Shown: positions 12,064-22,444 of the stretch, piece by piece
Position numbering within the stretch: the stretch's first letter is position 1
Layout of the letters: every line of letters begins with the position of its first letter
Assembly (NCBI GenBank): GCA_021397845.1
Contig: CM038047.1
Coordinates: 46,407,210 to 46,471,209, forward strand
From: Areca catechu
Taxonomy: Eukaryota; Streptophyta; Magnoliopsida; Arecales; Arecaceae
Direction of reading: 5' to 3'
Length of the DNA stretch: 64,000 bases
Translations under genes and position numbers: made by a program
The notes under the pieces: generated by a model
Told to the model about the DNA's origin: nothing
The model's database searches: none
The model's input: only the letters and a program-made list of their open reading frames with translations

Positions 12064-13631
12064 TGTTGCCCAGTGAAGATGCAACCCAAGAGGGGGGGTG
12101 AATTGGGTTTTATAAAACTTTCAAACTATTTGCAATAAACTAAAGTAATTATGTGCTATATCAATTCAATGCTTGTGTTTTGGCAATGTATTTGTGTGCT
12201 TCAAAATAATATGTAGTAGAATTAATAAAGTAAATGCACAAAGAAAATAATCACGCAAGCAATCACAAACACAAAGATATATAGTGGTTCAGTGTACTCC
12301 AAGGCACCTACATCCATTTTCCAAGATCCCCTTGAAAATTCCATTATAATCAAATCGATTATAGTTAATTAGTTTTTCAGGCTCACTAATCAAAACCCAA
12401 CTTGTTTTCACAAGGCTCACAAGTCAAAACCTCACTTGATTTTACGGGCTAACCAAGAACCTAAATGATTTTAAGGCTCACCACCAACCTCCCTTGGTTT
12501 TCCGAGCTAACCAAGAACCTAATTGATTTTCAAAGGCTCACCAATAACCTTCCTTGGTTTTGCAAGCTAACCAAGAACTTAATTGGTTTTCAAAGGCTTA
12601 CCAATAACCTCCTTGATTTTCCAATAGGCTAACCAATAAGCTTTACAACAAATATAAGTTTGAAATAAAGAAACAATGAAAGCTTTTTAAAATAAAGTAA
12701 ATATCTCTTTGAAGCTCTTGGATAATGTTGAAGAAGCTTATCTTCAATTTGTTGAAGCCTTTGAATGAAGCTTAATGTTGTGGACTTGGAAGCTCTCTTT
12801 GAAATTGGATGCTTGAAGGCTCAGCTCTCTCAAATATGATTCCTTAAAGTGTATGGAACTTTTCTCTCAAAGGATTACCTTTCCATTTGATTTGTGTTGA
12901 TTATATAGCTCTCCAAATCTTAAATGACCATTAGAGACCGTTGGAGAAAAAAAACTAACCGTTACAAACATTTTGGAGAAGTTCTGTTCTTCAGAAAACT
13001 AGCCGTTGCAGAGCTATTGTCCATTCAGGTATCGACACTTCAGGTCATGTGTTGACACTTAGAGTCGACACTTGATTAAAAAATGCCTTCTGAAGTCTTC
13101 TGTTCTGTACTAATGAGTCGACACTTCATCTAGTGAGTCGACACTTTTAGTCTGTGAGTCGATACTTGACCAAACCCTGAAATTACATCATTTTGTCTTC
13201 TGTTTGGTCTCAGGCCTTGAGTCGACACTTCACTATTCATGTATCGACACATTGAGTCGACACTTGGTTTTCATGTATCGATACTTCAGTGCGCCGGATG
13301 AAAAAATTTTTCTGTGTATCAGTCTATGTGTCGACACTTCCATGTGTCGACACATGGTGTCGACACTTTCATGTATCGACACATGGTGTCGACACTTGAC
13401 TTGACCAATGTCGAAACTTGTCCAAATTTAATATTTGAGTCTTTCAAGGTCTTCAATATATGTTTCAAGGTTTATAACTTGAAATTTCATGGCTTCTTCA
13501 ACTGAATGACAATCTTTTCAATCTTTCAACATTAATGAGTATCTGAATCTGATAAACACTTTTAACATGCATTAGTACTCATATATACTTAAAAATTTTG
13601 TCAATCAGCAAAATCAAGACCAGAGTCAACA
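12064..13631 (-). repeat. Copia LTR, right copy (5' LTR)
   Basis: Starts TGTTGCCCAGTGAAG and ends GAGTCAACA. It is colinear with 4322-5844, with scattered, mostly transition, differences. It carries the same ~50-bp repeats (about 12370-12640) and GTCGACAC array (about 13028-13421). Confidence 0.85.
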
Positions 13632-13636
13632 ATGTC

Positions 13637-13822
13637 TTAACCATTCAATTATTTGTAGCTATCCATATATAATGCATTTGGAGAAGCTGCCTCCGGTTAG
13701 AGCTGAACCCTATTAATTGATGTAATCTTTCAAAGGCATGCAGTACTGAAAATTATTATCATTTTCTTTGATATTCTGAGTAGTGGTTTATTTTTATATC
13801 ATATTTATATTATCATTTTCTG
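13637..13822 (+). pseudogene. Gene-fragment-like segment, copy 2, right half
   Basis: Continues copy 2 after the Copia insertion and matches the tail of copy 1 (TTAACCATTCAATT, then GAGCTGAACCCTATTAA, then TTTCAAAGGCATGCA). Confidence 0.65.
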
Positions 13823-14029
13823 TCTCAATCTAAAATACAACAATATTTTTTTTTGTTTTTCATATTTTTTATTTTATTTTTTTTGTATTTTCCTGAATTT
13901 TTTAAGCAAATAAATGATTCTCTAAAGTACTAACAGGACCAGAACAGTTTATTACCTTTCACAAACACATATAAATAAAAAATTAGAATATAGTTTTATA
14001 GATACAATACATAAATAAATAAAAATAAA
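13823..14029. other. T/A-rich spacer inside the MULE
   Basis: Homopolymer-rich, no gene seen. Confidence 0.5.
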
Positions 14030-16129
14030 GATCCTAGGTCCCACAAGGTGGCCGTCTTCTCCTGCGTGCAGGCTATGTACGACAAGGCATTTGCTCAACT
14101 TCACTTTGTCCCTGATGCTCCGTCATATGCTCCACGTCGTGTGATGCCTGCTATGCAAATACGTGATGTGATGATCCTTCGCCATAGAATTGTCCTCGAT
14201 GTCTGAAATAATCATACTGCATTATGTAATTCGGTGCAGCAGTATAATCAAAATGTGCAGCCACATCCTCAATAGATGTGAACTCGGGCATCGGATATGG
14301 AGATGTACTATATCATTAGGTATCTCATCTGTCTGAGCTGGCGAAGGTGCTCCCAATGAAGATGCATACAAGTAAGGCAAAGGAGTTTCGTCCTCTCTGT
14401 TGACCCCTTGATAAAACTCATATAGTGGGACACGCGCATGCTCGCCAATAGTATGAAGGACAGAATGACATACATCCTGTATAGTCTAGGAGGACGTCGC
14501 TATGGAACCTAGCTGAGCAAGATCAAGCATCGTCATGATGCTACTGCTCTGTAAGTTAAAAACAAATAATGAGTTTCAAGAAATTAAAAATTAATATTAT
14601 TAAATAGCAAAATTTAAATTTCTTACCATGTAATCATACACCGCACCCTCATGACTGATGAATTGATGAGTGATGCTACGGTACCACTACACTTAGGGAT
14701 CGTAATATTCCATGATACCATCAATTGGAAGACCATGTACAATATAATCATGTCCACTCATCCATAACTAAATATAATACTGATAAGTGATGGACCAATC
14801 CTGCTCGAATCATCCACTCAGATTGATGTGGTGTAGTGCCAAATCCATATTAAACTGATCTGGCATGATCTATCGAATCCCAAACTGGTGCATCACTCTA
14901 TTAGATAAGTGTCACTCTACTATATGAAAACAAACAAGTGGTACTCGAGTATACCAGATGTCCTAATCCTGTAATAGTAATCTGGTAACTGTACAAGTAT
15001 ATCGACAGTATATAGCTGCCATATCACCTGTTTATAAATAATTTAAAGCATAATTTATTAAACAATAATATATAAGACAAATCAGTTATTTAAAAAAAAT
15101 AAGCAATAATTGTCACCTGGTCGGCTCTCAGGTGATCTAGTAAATACCGATATAAATAGACCACATGTGTAGGTACCTATGTCACAAAAAAATATCTCTC
15201 CAACTATAAAATAAATAAATTAAATTTATTAAATAAATTAGTAGATATCATACATAACATAAAATATAATATAAGCACAAAACTAACTGTATCCCTAATG
15301 AACCCTGTGGTAAACCAGCTCCACCATCATTAAAATCAATCATAGGATCTAGAGCATGTCGGAGTAATCTGCGAGGTGCAAGGATCGGAAATCTATCCCA
15401 TACCCACATTGTAGTAGTAATAAAGGACCAGCAATATCATTAGCATCTCTCCTGCTCGCCCTGTACATCTCTCTATACAACTATGCGAGCCCTGCACTAT
15501 CCCAACTATACTGTCTAGCAATCTCCAAGTCCGTTAGTAGGGATAGACACATGAGATACATCATGTTCCCAAATTTATCCATAAATAGGCACCCACCCAT
15601 CAGTTGCAAAATATATGCTCGAGCATAGTGCTGTATGGCTATCTCATCTGCATCAAAAGCTAACTCCTGAAAATGCTCAATAAGCCAGACCAGGCTCAAT
15701 CATGATCCATGGAGTCTTCCATATGATGGGATAACCCCTAATAAATCATGACAAATCTATCCCCAATCTACCTATGTAGTACCTGTCATCGTTAGACCAT
15801 CAACTGGCAAACCTAGCTAAATGGCAATATCCTAAAGGATGATAGTAACCTTTCCTTGCGGGAAATGAAATGTATCTCTGGATGCCAGCGCTTGATAAGA
15901 GCGGTGATCAAATGCAAGTCTAATTTAATAAATCCAACACGAGTAAGACCATAAATCTGGACTGCATCAACAAAGGCAATATACGCCGATCGAGCGGTAT
16001 CGATGTGTGCATAACCATCTCTCGATATCGAGAGTGCAAAATAGGAGTATCCTATCCCTCCCATACTAGAAATGATCTATGTGAATCCTGATCGTATAAT
16101 ATACTACAATCAGAAGGACCGGGATCCAT
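14030..16129 (-). pseudogene. Plant mobile domain (PMD, MAIN/MAIL-like) gene of the MULE
   Basis: PMD proteins include Arabidopsis MAIN and MAIL1 and many transposon-encoded relatives. The start is the ATG at 16129, giving MDPGPSDCSILYDQDSHRSF, the usual opening of transposon PMD proteins. WEG is followed by a TAG where relatives have Gln. Next comes IYGLTRVGFIKLDLHLITAL and KRWHPEIHF (near 15930), then LLGVIPSYGRLHGS (near 15715), then FDADEIAIQHYARAYILQLM with GGCLFMDKFGN and LLTDLEIARQYSWDSAGLA (15699-15481), and LYREMYRASRRDANDI. At least six stops or frame breaks make it a pseudogene. The left end near 14030 is approximate. The Gypsy-derived insertion begins 92 bases upstream of the ATG, so it sits in the promoter or leader. 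Confidence 0.8.
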
Positions 16130-16215
16130 AACTATGATATACAATAACTCAAAGAAAATGAAATAAGCAATTACAAACACCATTTAACATAATATTTCTC
16201 TTAAAAAGTTAATTA

Positions 16216-16220
16216 CAATA
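16216..16220. repeat. Left target-site duplication CAATA
   Basis: CAATA at 16216-16220 and again at 24573-24577, flanking the large LTR element. Confidence 0.85.
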
Positions 16221-17212
16221 TGTTACCGCCTAGATCACCGTGGCTGGTAGCTCTTACGTGGCCTAGGTGAGTGGGCTCCGTGCCAGCATCACCGAGCTCG
16301 TTGGTCGGAGACGATCAAGGGGAACATAGTCGTAGTTGGGATGAAAGGGGCTTGGTACTGTAGTGGCCCTCCTGTGGGCCTCTTCAGTGAGGAGTAATCT
16401 TCCTCCTTATTGTCCCTCCGTTGGGCGAAACCTGCAAAACAGGGGAGACCTGCGCCGGGGATTCCGGCAAAGACACTCCGACGATCAAGTCAGCGGGACG
16501 ATCGAAGGAAATAAGGGACCTCTGAGATGGAGAGCTTGGGGGACTCTCCGCTGCCAGAGGGTGATAGATAATGTAAGAATGAAGAGAGTGTGTTGTCTCA
16601 TACCCCTCTTACCTCTTCCCGCTGCTCTTATGTAGACGAGCGGCTCTTGGTGTTCAGAGAGGCACGTTCTTCTTGGTATAGGCCTGTGAAGCTTCTGCAG
16701 GCCTGGGAGGCTTAGGTAGGTTGGTCAACTTCCTCCTTCTTGATGGTTCAGGAGGTTGGTGGAGGAGCACAGCGCCTTGGATGTGGCACTCCTTCTTGAT
16801 TGGCGTAAGCTGTGATGGGGGCTTTTAATATAGCCCTCCTTCATAGACGGCGGACTCAGTTTGGCAGAGATGGTGACGTGTCGGGCTGCCATCTAGCCTT
16901 CCTCCATACCTATATTTTGAAAAGCATACCTGGAATGGAATCAAATAAACCATGGCACATGCTTCAAGATGAGGCAGGCGAGGCTCTTCGTGCGCATGGT
17001 TCGAGGTGTCCCGCCGCGAGGCTAGGCCGCATGGCTTCTCCATGCATGGCGAGGTCTGCAAGGCTAGGTCGCGTAGCCTCTCCATGCATGGCAAGGTCTG
17101 CAGAGGCCTCTACGCACACGGGTCGAGGTGCGCAGGGTAGTTGTGCGAGCCGAGGCGCGGTATGCAGGGTCTCCCCCATGCATGCAGTTCTGGGCACCGA
17201 ACCAGGCGGAGG

Positions 17213-17890
17213 GCGCTACATGGGCGTGCCCTGGCACGGAGGTGAGGTGTGGACCCTGCGGGCGACCGGGTGCCAGAGTGGGTGCCTCGCCGGACTGGGC
17301 TGCACCGGACGGAGGTCCGTCGAACCGAGCCGGACTAGGCACAGGATTGCCGAGCTGGCACGGGCTGGAGCCAAACTGGGCAGAGGGCGCTGCATGGATG
17401 TCCCCTGGCACGGAGGCGAGGTGCGGACCCTGCGGGCGACCGGGTGCCGGAGCGGGTGCCTCGCCGGACTGGGCCGGACCGGATGGAGGTCCGCCGAACC
17501 GAGCCAGACTGGGCACGGGATTGCCGAGCTGGCACGGGCTGGAGCCGAACTGGGTAAAGGGCGCTGCATGGATGTCCCCTGGCGCAGAGGCGAGGTGCGG
17601 ACCATGCGGACGACCGGGTGCCGGAGCGGGTGCCTCGCCGGACTGGGCCGGACCGGACGGAGGTCCGCCGAACCGAGCCGGACTGGGCACGGGATTGCCG
17701 AGCTGGCACGGGCTGGAGCCGAACTGGGCAGAGGGCGTTGCATGGATGTCCCCTGGTGCGGAGGCGAGGTGCGGACCCTGCGGGCGACCGGGTGCCAGAG
17801 CGGGTGCCTCGCCGGACTGGGCCGGACCAGACGGAAGTCCGCTGAACCGAGCCGGACTGGGCATGGGATTGCCGAGCTGGCGCGGGCGGA
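17213..17890. repeat. 174-bp tandem repeat, four copies, inside the LTR
   Basis: The unit runs from GCGCTGCATGGATGTCCCC to the next GAACTGGGCAGAGG. The spacing is exactly 174 in each step. Because 174 is a multiple of three and the unit is GC-rich, long frames stay open on both strands; these are not genes. Confidence 0.9.
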
Positions 17891-17894
17891 AGTC

Positions 17895-18165
17895 GGACGC
17901 GGGCATGCCAGGTGGAGCCTTGCAGGGCGCTACCGAGGTCGACCGAACGCCGGAGGAGCTCGGGCAGAAGCCGGACGCGGGGATGCCGGGCGGAGCCTTG
18001 CGGGGCGCTGCCGAGGTCGGCCGAACGCCGGAGGAGCTCGGGCGGAAGCCGGACGTGGGCATACCGGGCGGAGCCTTGCGGGGCGCTGCCGAGGTCGGCC
18101 GAACGCCGGAGGAGCTGGGACTGCTGGAGCCGGACGCGGGCATGCCGGGCGGAGTGGGGCGCTGA
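17895..18165. repeat. 78-bp tandem repeat, about four copies, inside the LTR
   Basis: The unit contains GGACGCGGGCATGCCGGG, GGAGCCTTGCGGGGCGCT and CGAACGCCGGAGGAGCTCGG. The last spacing is 81. Confidence 0.85.
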
Positions 18166-18524
18166 TCCGGGCATGGCTTCTTCCTGATGATGCTTGGACC
18201 GGGCGGAGTGAAGCCGAGCCGATCCAGAGAGCTTCGTAGGCCGAAGTTGGCTACCTTTCATGCCTGGTCGGGCTCCAGGCCAGGCTGCCGAGCTGAACTG
18301 AACTACCGAAGCTGGACTTCTCAGGACCGAAGTGAGGCCGAGGTACTGGTTCACCGTCGAGGTGGGGCCGAGCCGAGCTGGGCTGAACTGCTACATGGCC
18401 GAAGTGGGGCCGAGCCGAGCTAGGCTGAACTGCCACATTGCCGAAGTGGAGAAGTACGAGGCTGCGCCAGCATCCAAGGAGGACGCGTGTCAGGGCCGAA
18501 TGGATCTTGTTTACTACTGTAATA

Positions 18525-18545
18525 GATGCCCCCACTCCCTGAGTC
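18525..18545 (-). other. Polypurine tract of the LARD-like element
   Basis: The minus strand reads AGGGAGTGGGGGCATC immediately before the left LTR, as required to prime plus-strand DNA synthesis. Confidence 0.6.
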
Positions 18546-19052
18546 CAAAACGTCTTCATTTTGGATAAGGGAAGTATTATCACCCATTCGGCTCTGCACC
18601 TTAGCGGGCTCTATACCGACTGCAAGAAGTTAGTCGCTAAATGAAACTGAACTTACCAGAGGTTAGATGTCGGTCTTTGAAGGCCTAGGTGAAGGCATCA
18701 AGTCTGGTTGTCCTTTTTACGAATAGGGAACGTCCTGCAACACTACTTAAAAGGTGTTATTTTTTGAAACTTACTTGCCTGTAGGTGTTTTTACCTTAGG
18801 TGTTTCATGATGATGCCAGTTCTTCTTTGACCAGGTAGCAGGTGGTACTATGGAGGCATATGTTGGTGAGGCGTATAGCTTGGGTGCTCACATATATGAT
18901 CGGGCATGTAGTTGATGTGGCCGAGTCTAGAACATCCGTCAGAACCTTTGATGAAGGTATTGAAGTTTCCAGAAGATAGGAGCCATCCCGGATGAAGAAG
19001 CCCAAGGAGTTGGAGAGAGAAATCGACTTCGGTCAGATGCTCGACTTTGGGG
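18546..19052. other. LARD interior, no gene
   Basis: Unique-looking sequence with no recognised coding region. Confidence 0.4.
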
Positions 19053-19460
19053 GAGCAACGCTCGACCATGGGGGAGATGACCTGGCGGAGAAACTCAAGG
19101 GAGCAGGAGTTCAACTCAGGCCAGATGCTCTGCCTCGGGGGAGCAACGCTCGACCATGGGGGAGATGACCTGGCGAAGAAACTCAAGGGAGCAGGAGTTC
19201 GACTCAGGCCAGATGCTCGACCTCGAGGGAGCAACGCTCGACCACAGGAGAGCCACCCTGGCGAAGGAACTCAAGGGAGCAGGAGTTCGACTCAGGCCAG
19301 ATGCTCGACCTCGAGGGAGCAATGCTCGACCTCGGGGGAGCTACCCTAGCAGAGGAACTCAAGGGAGCAGGAGTTTGACTCAGGCCAGATGCTCGACCTC
19401 GAGGGAGCAATGCTCGACCTCGGGGGAGCCACCCTAGCGGAGGAACTCAAGGGAGAACAC
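19053..19460. repeat. 88-bp tandem repeat, five copies
   Basis: GAGCAACGCTCGACC-type starts at 19053, 19141, 19229, 19317 and 19405, exactly 88 apart. Confidence 0.9.
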
Positions 19461-19880
19461 GCGGACTGAAGTCCAAGCCTTCATGCTGGAACTGGGTTCC
19501 AAGGCATCTTCCAGACTGAAGTCCGAGATCACGTGGGGGAATCGGGTTCCGCGCCACCTTCCAGACTGAAGTCCAGGATCACGTGGGGGAATCGGGTTCC
19601 GCACCACCTTCCAGACTGAAGTCCAGGATCACGTAGGGGAATCGGGTTCCGCGCCACCTTCCAGACTGAAGTCCAGGATCACGTGGGGGAACTAGGTTCC
19701 ACGCCACCTTCCAAACTAAAGTCCAGGATCACGTGGGGGAACTGGGTTCCGCACCACCTTCCAGACCAAAGTCCAGGATCATGTGGGGGAACTGGGTTCC
19801 GCGCCACCTTCCAGATCGAAGTCCAGGACTTCGCTTCAGAACCAGGTTCCACGCGAACTTCTGGACTGAACCCCGGGGCC
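19461..19880. repeat. 50-bp tandem repeat, about eight copies
   Basis: CCAGACTGAAGTCC-type starts at 19511, 19561, 19611, 19661, 19711, 19761 and 19811, with a worn copy at 19861. The unit ends CGGGTTCCGCGCCACCTT. Confidence 0.9.
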
Positions 19881-19989
19881 GCAGGCTGGAGTTGAGCCTT
19901 GCGTGACCTACCAAGCTGTTCTCCAGGATTTTGTACCGGAACTGGGTTCCGTTATGCCGGAACTGGGATCCGGGCTTCCTTCGTCAGAC

Positions 19990-21075
19990 TCAGAGTCGGA
20001 CAGATGAGCTCCTGTAATGATGAAGAGCAAAGTTGCACCAAAGATGAACTTTAATTTTTGAGGAGAGATTCTTACATCCTCCGTGAGGTGGCAGAGCTGT
20101 TTGGCATGCTAGGAGGCGAGCCACAAATGGTTGGACCTTCAAAGCTACCTATGGACATCTCCGGACTATGGTCAGGAGGTAGATGCGGGGTTCAATGAAG
20201 AGCTTGGCTTCAGCTCGGCTGAATCAAGAGGCATGACTCCAGCTCGGCTCCATTTGATTTCAGCTTGGCTGAGCTGAGGAGCTTGACTTCAACTCTTAAC
20301 TTCGTCGAACTTGGAGTCAGACGGGTGAGTTCCTGTATTGGTGAAGAACAAAGTTGCACCAGAGAGGAACTTTAATTATTGAGGAGGGATTCTTACATCC
20401 TTCGTGAGGTGGCAGAGCTGTTTGGCATGCTAGGAGGCGAGCCACAAATGGTTGGGCCTTCAGAGCTACCTATGGACATCTCCGGACTATGGTCAAGAGG
20501 TAGATGCGGGGTTCAATGAAGAGCTTGGCTTCAGCTCGGCTGAATCAAGAGGCATGACTTCGGCTTGGCTCTATTTGATTTCAGCTTGGCTGAGCTGAGG
20601 AGCTTGACTTCAGCTCTTAACTTCGCCGAACTTGGAGTCGGACGGGTGAGTTCCTGTATTGGTGAAGAACAAAGTTGCACTAGAGAGGAACTTTAATTAT
20701 TGAGGAGGGATTCTTACATCCTTCATGAGGTGGCAGAGCTGTTTGGCATGCTAAGAGGCGAGCCACAAATGGTTGGGCCTTCAGAGCTACCTATGGACAT
20801 CTCCGGACTATGGTCAGGAGGTAGATGTGGGGTTCAATGAAGAGCTTGGCTTCAGCTCGGCTGAATCAAAAGGCATGACTCCGGCTTGGCTCTATTTGAT
20901 TTCAACTTGGCTGAGCTGAGGAGCTTGACTTCAGCTCTTAACTTCGCCGAACTTTGAGTCAGACGGGTGAGTTCCTGTATTGGTGAAGAACAAAGTTGCA
21001 CCAGAGAGAAACTTTAATTATTGGGGAGGGATTCTTACATCCTTCGTGAGGTGGCAGAGCTGCTGGTTCGCCATG
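19990..21075. repeat. 321-bp tandem repeat, about 3.3 copies
   Basis: CTTTAATT...GAGGAGGGATTCTTACATCC recurs at 20049, 20370, 20691 and 21012, exactly 321 apart each time. Confidence 0.9.
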
Positions 21076-21664
21076 CTAGGAGGGTCGTGAATGGTCGGGC
21101 CTCCGAAGCTTCCCATGGTGGCTGGCCTTGCACATCCCTATGGCCGAGGACGTTTAATGATGTTGGTGACGATCATGCTTTTATTAATTTTGTACCACCT
21201 GATGCCCATGTCGCATGGAGGAACAGGACCACCCTTTGCATCATGTTCGCATGGTGTGGAGGGCAAAGTCCTACTCCAAAGTTTCGCATGATGTGCATGA
21301 AGTGACTGAGCCTTCACTGCTTCTTCATTTCGGGAATCGTGCTTTGTTCGTTGCCTTCCCCAACCATAGTAGGGGTTAGTTTTCTTCATCTTCAATGGGA
21401 GGTTGACCTTAGTAGGGAGCTTGATTGACTCTTAGCTTGAACGCAGAGCTTTGGCAGCTTCTTGGCTTTAGCACAGGACCTCTGGTGTTTCCCGTCTCGA
21501 GGTGTTGGAGAACTCTCGAGAGCTTTTCCTGTAGAACCGTGACACGGTTTTTCATTGTGTAAATGTAGCGGAGAAGGAGTTACCTGTTGAGCTCCAGTCA
21601 TATGAATGGATAAAGATATGTTCCTTCCTTGAGCTGGTTGGGATCAAATTCGTCGGCCACCCTC
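21076..21664. other. LARD interior, no gene
   Basis: Short frames on both strands have no family signature. Confidence 0.4.
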
Positions 21665-22100
21665 TTAGGAGAGAATGAGGCTCCTTTGCACGGAAGAATA
21701 GAACTCGGTTGCATGGGAGGAAGCTTCCATTGCATGGGAGGAAGCTTCATGGGAGAACGAGGCTTTGTGAGAGAGCCCGTTGCATAGGAGCATGGTACCC
21801 CTTTGCATGGGAGCTTGAGGCTCCATTAATGACATCATAGGAGGCCTTCCTTGGGAAGGGATATGACTCCTCTGCATGGGAGAACAAGGCTCCATTGCAC
21901 AGAGGAATATAACTCGGTTGCATGGGAGGAAGCTTCCGTTGCATGGGAGGAAGCTTCATGGGAGAACGAGGCTTTGTGAGGGAGCCCGTTGCATGGGAGC
22001 AAGCTTCGTTGCACAAGGGAGATGAAACCCCTGTTGCATGGGGGAAGTTTCGTTGAATGGGAGCAAGCCCCGTTGCATGGGAGCGTACTCTGTTGCATGG
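21665..22100. repeat. 209-bp duplication made of GTTGCATGGGAG sub-repeats
   Basis: GGCTTTGTGAGRGAGCCCGTTGCAT recurs at 21761 and 21970. Within it GTTGCATGGGAG(GAAGCTTC) is repeated many times. Confidence 0.8.
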
Positions 22101-22144
22101 GCTTCTTTCTTCTTCACGATGGCCAGGTCCTTCCTCTCTTCTCT

Positions 22145-22147
<3 letters not shown>

Positions 22148-22178
<31 letters not shown>
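22148..22178. repeat. 31-base T run
   Basis: Uninterrupted T homopolymer next to the primer-site end of the interior. Confidence 0.9.
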
Positions 22179-22180
<2 letters not shown>

Positions 22181-22432
22181 TGGGGCTCTTGGATGGTGGC
22201 ACCGCCGGGAGGTGGCTCCATCCTTGGCCTGATGCCAGGTGCCCCGTCAAGGGTGGCGATGCACCTTCACAGCTCAAGATTTTTGGTCGAGGCCGCTCCT
22301 TGGAGCCTCGAGAGAGAGGGAGAATTTCTCGTGCCCCCATCCCGTGCCCCCGGTCTGCCCCCGAGGGACTAAGGACAAAGGTGGAAACCATCATCCCACC
22401 TTATTGAGGAGCATGGATATGCCCCCCTTCAT

Positions 22433-22444
22433 GGCGTGCCAATC
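22433..22444 (-). other. Probable primer-binding site of the LARD-like element
   Basis: The minus strand reads GATTGGCACGCC right after the LTR, parallel to the GATTGGTGCTTG of the autonomous Gypsy. Which tRNA it matches was not determined. Confidence 0.5.

Larger units (their letters stand above)
4322..13631 (-). mobile_element. Gag-only Copia retrotransposon, sirevirus-like
   Basis: Two homologous LTRs (4322-5844, 12064-13631) flank the interior, with a 5-bp TSD ATGTC. Read on the minus strand, the upstream LTR is followed by TGGTATCAAAG (12061-12051), one mismatch from the usual initiator-Met primer site TGGTATCAGAG. A purine-rich AAAAAGGAGGAGAT tract precedes the other LTR (near 5845). 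Only gag (11889-10621, broken) remains. Protease, integrase and reverse transcriptase were not found, and 6718-9884 is filled by unrelated LTR sequence. The element needs proteins from elsewhere to move. Confidence 0.85.
16221..18524 (-). repeat. LTR of the LARD-like element, left copy (3' LTR)
   Basis: Contains four copies of a 174-bp GC-rich repeat (unit phase at 17213, 17387, 17561, 17735) and about four copies of a 78-bp repeat (17911, 17989, 18067, 18148). It ends TACTGTAATA, so the final CA is mutated. Confidence 0.85.

Noticed and set aside
16812..18354. Very long overlapping frames on both strands (up to 475 codons), and their near-copies at 23036-24403
   Set aside because: They run through GC-rich tandem repeats with periods divisible by three (174 and 78), so stops are rare in every frame. 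No protein family is seen and the sequence is LTR.
19053..19880. CRISPR-like array (50-bp and 88-bp spacing)
   Set aside because: The whole unit repeats with no unique spacers, and the setting is a plant retroelement. Ordinary tandem repeats.
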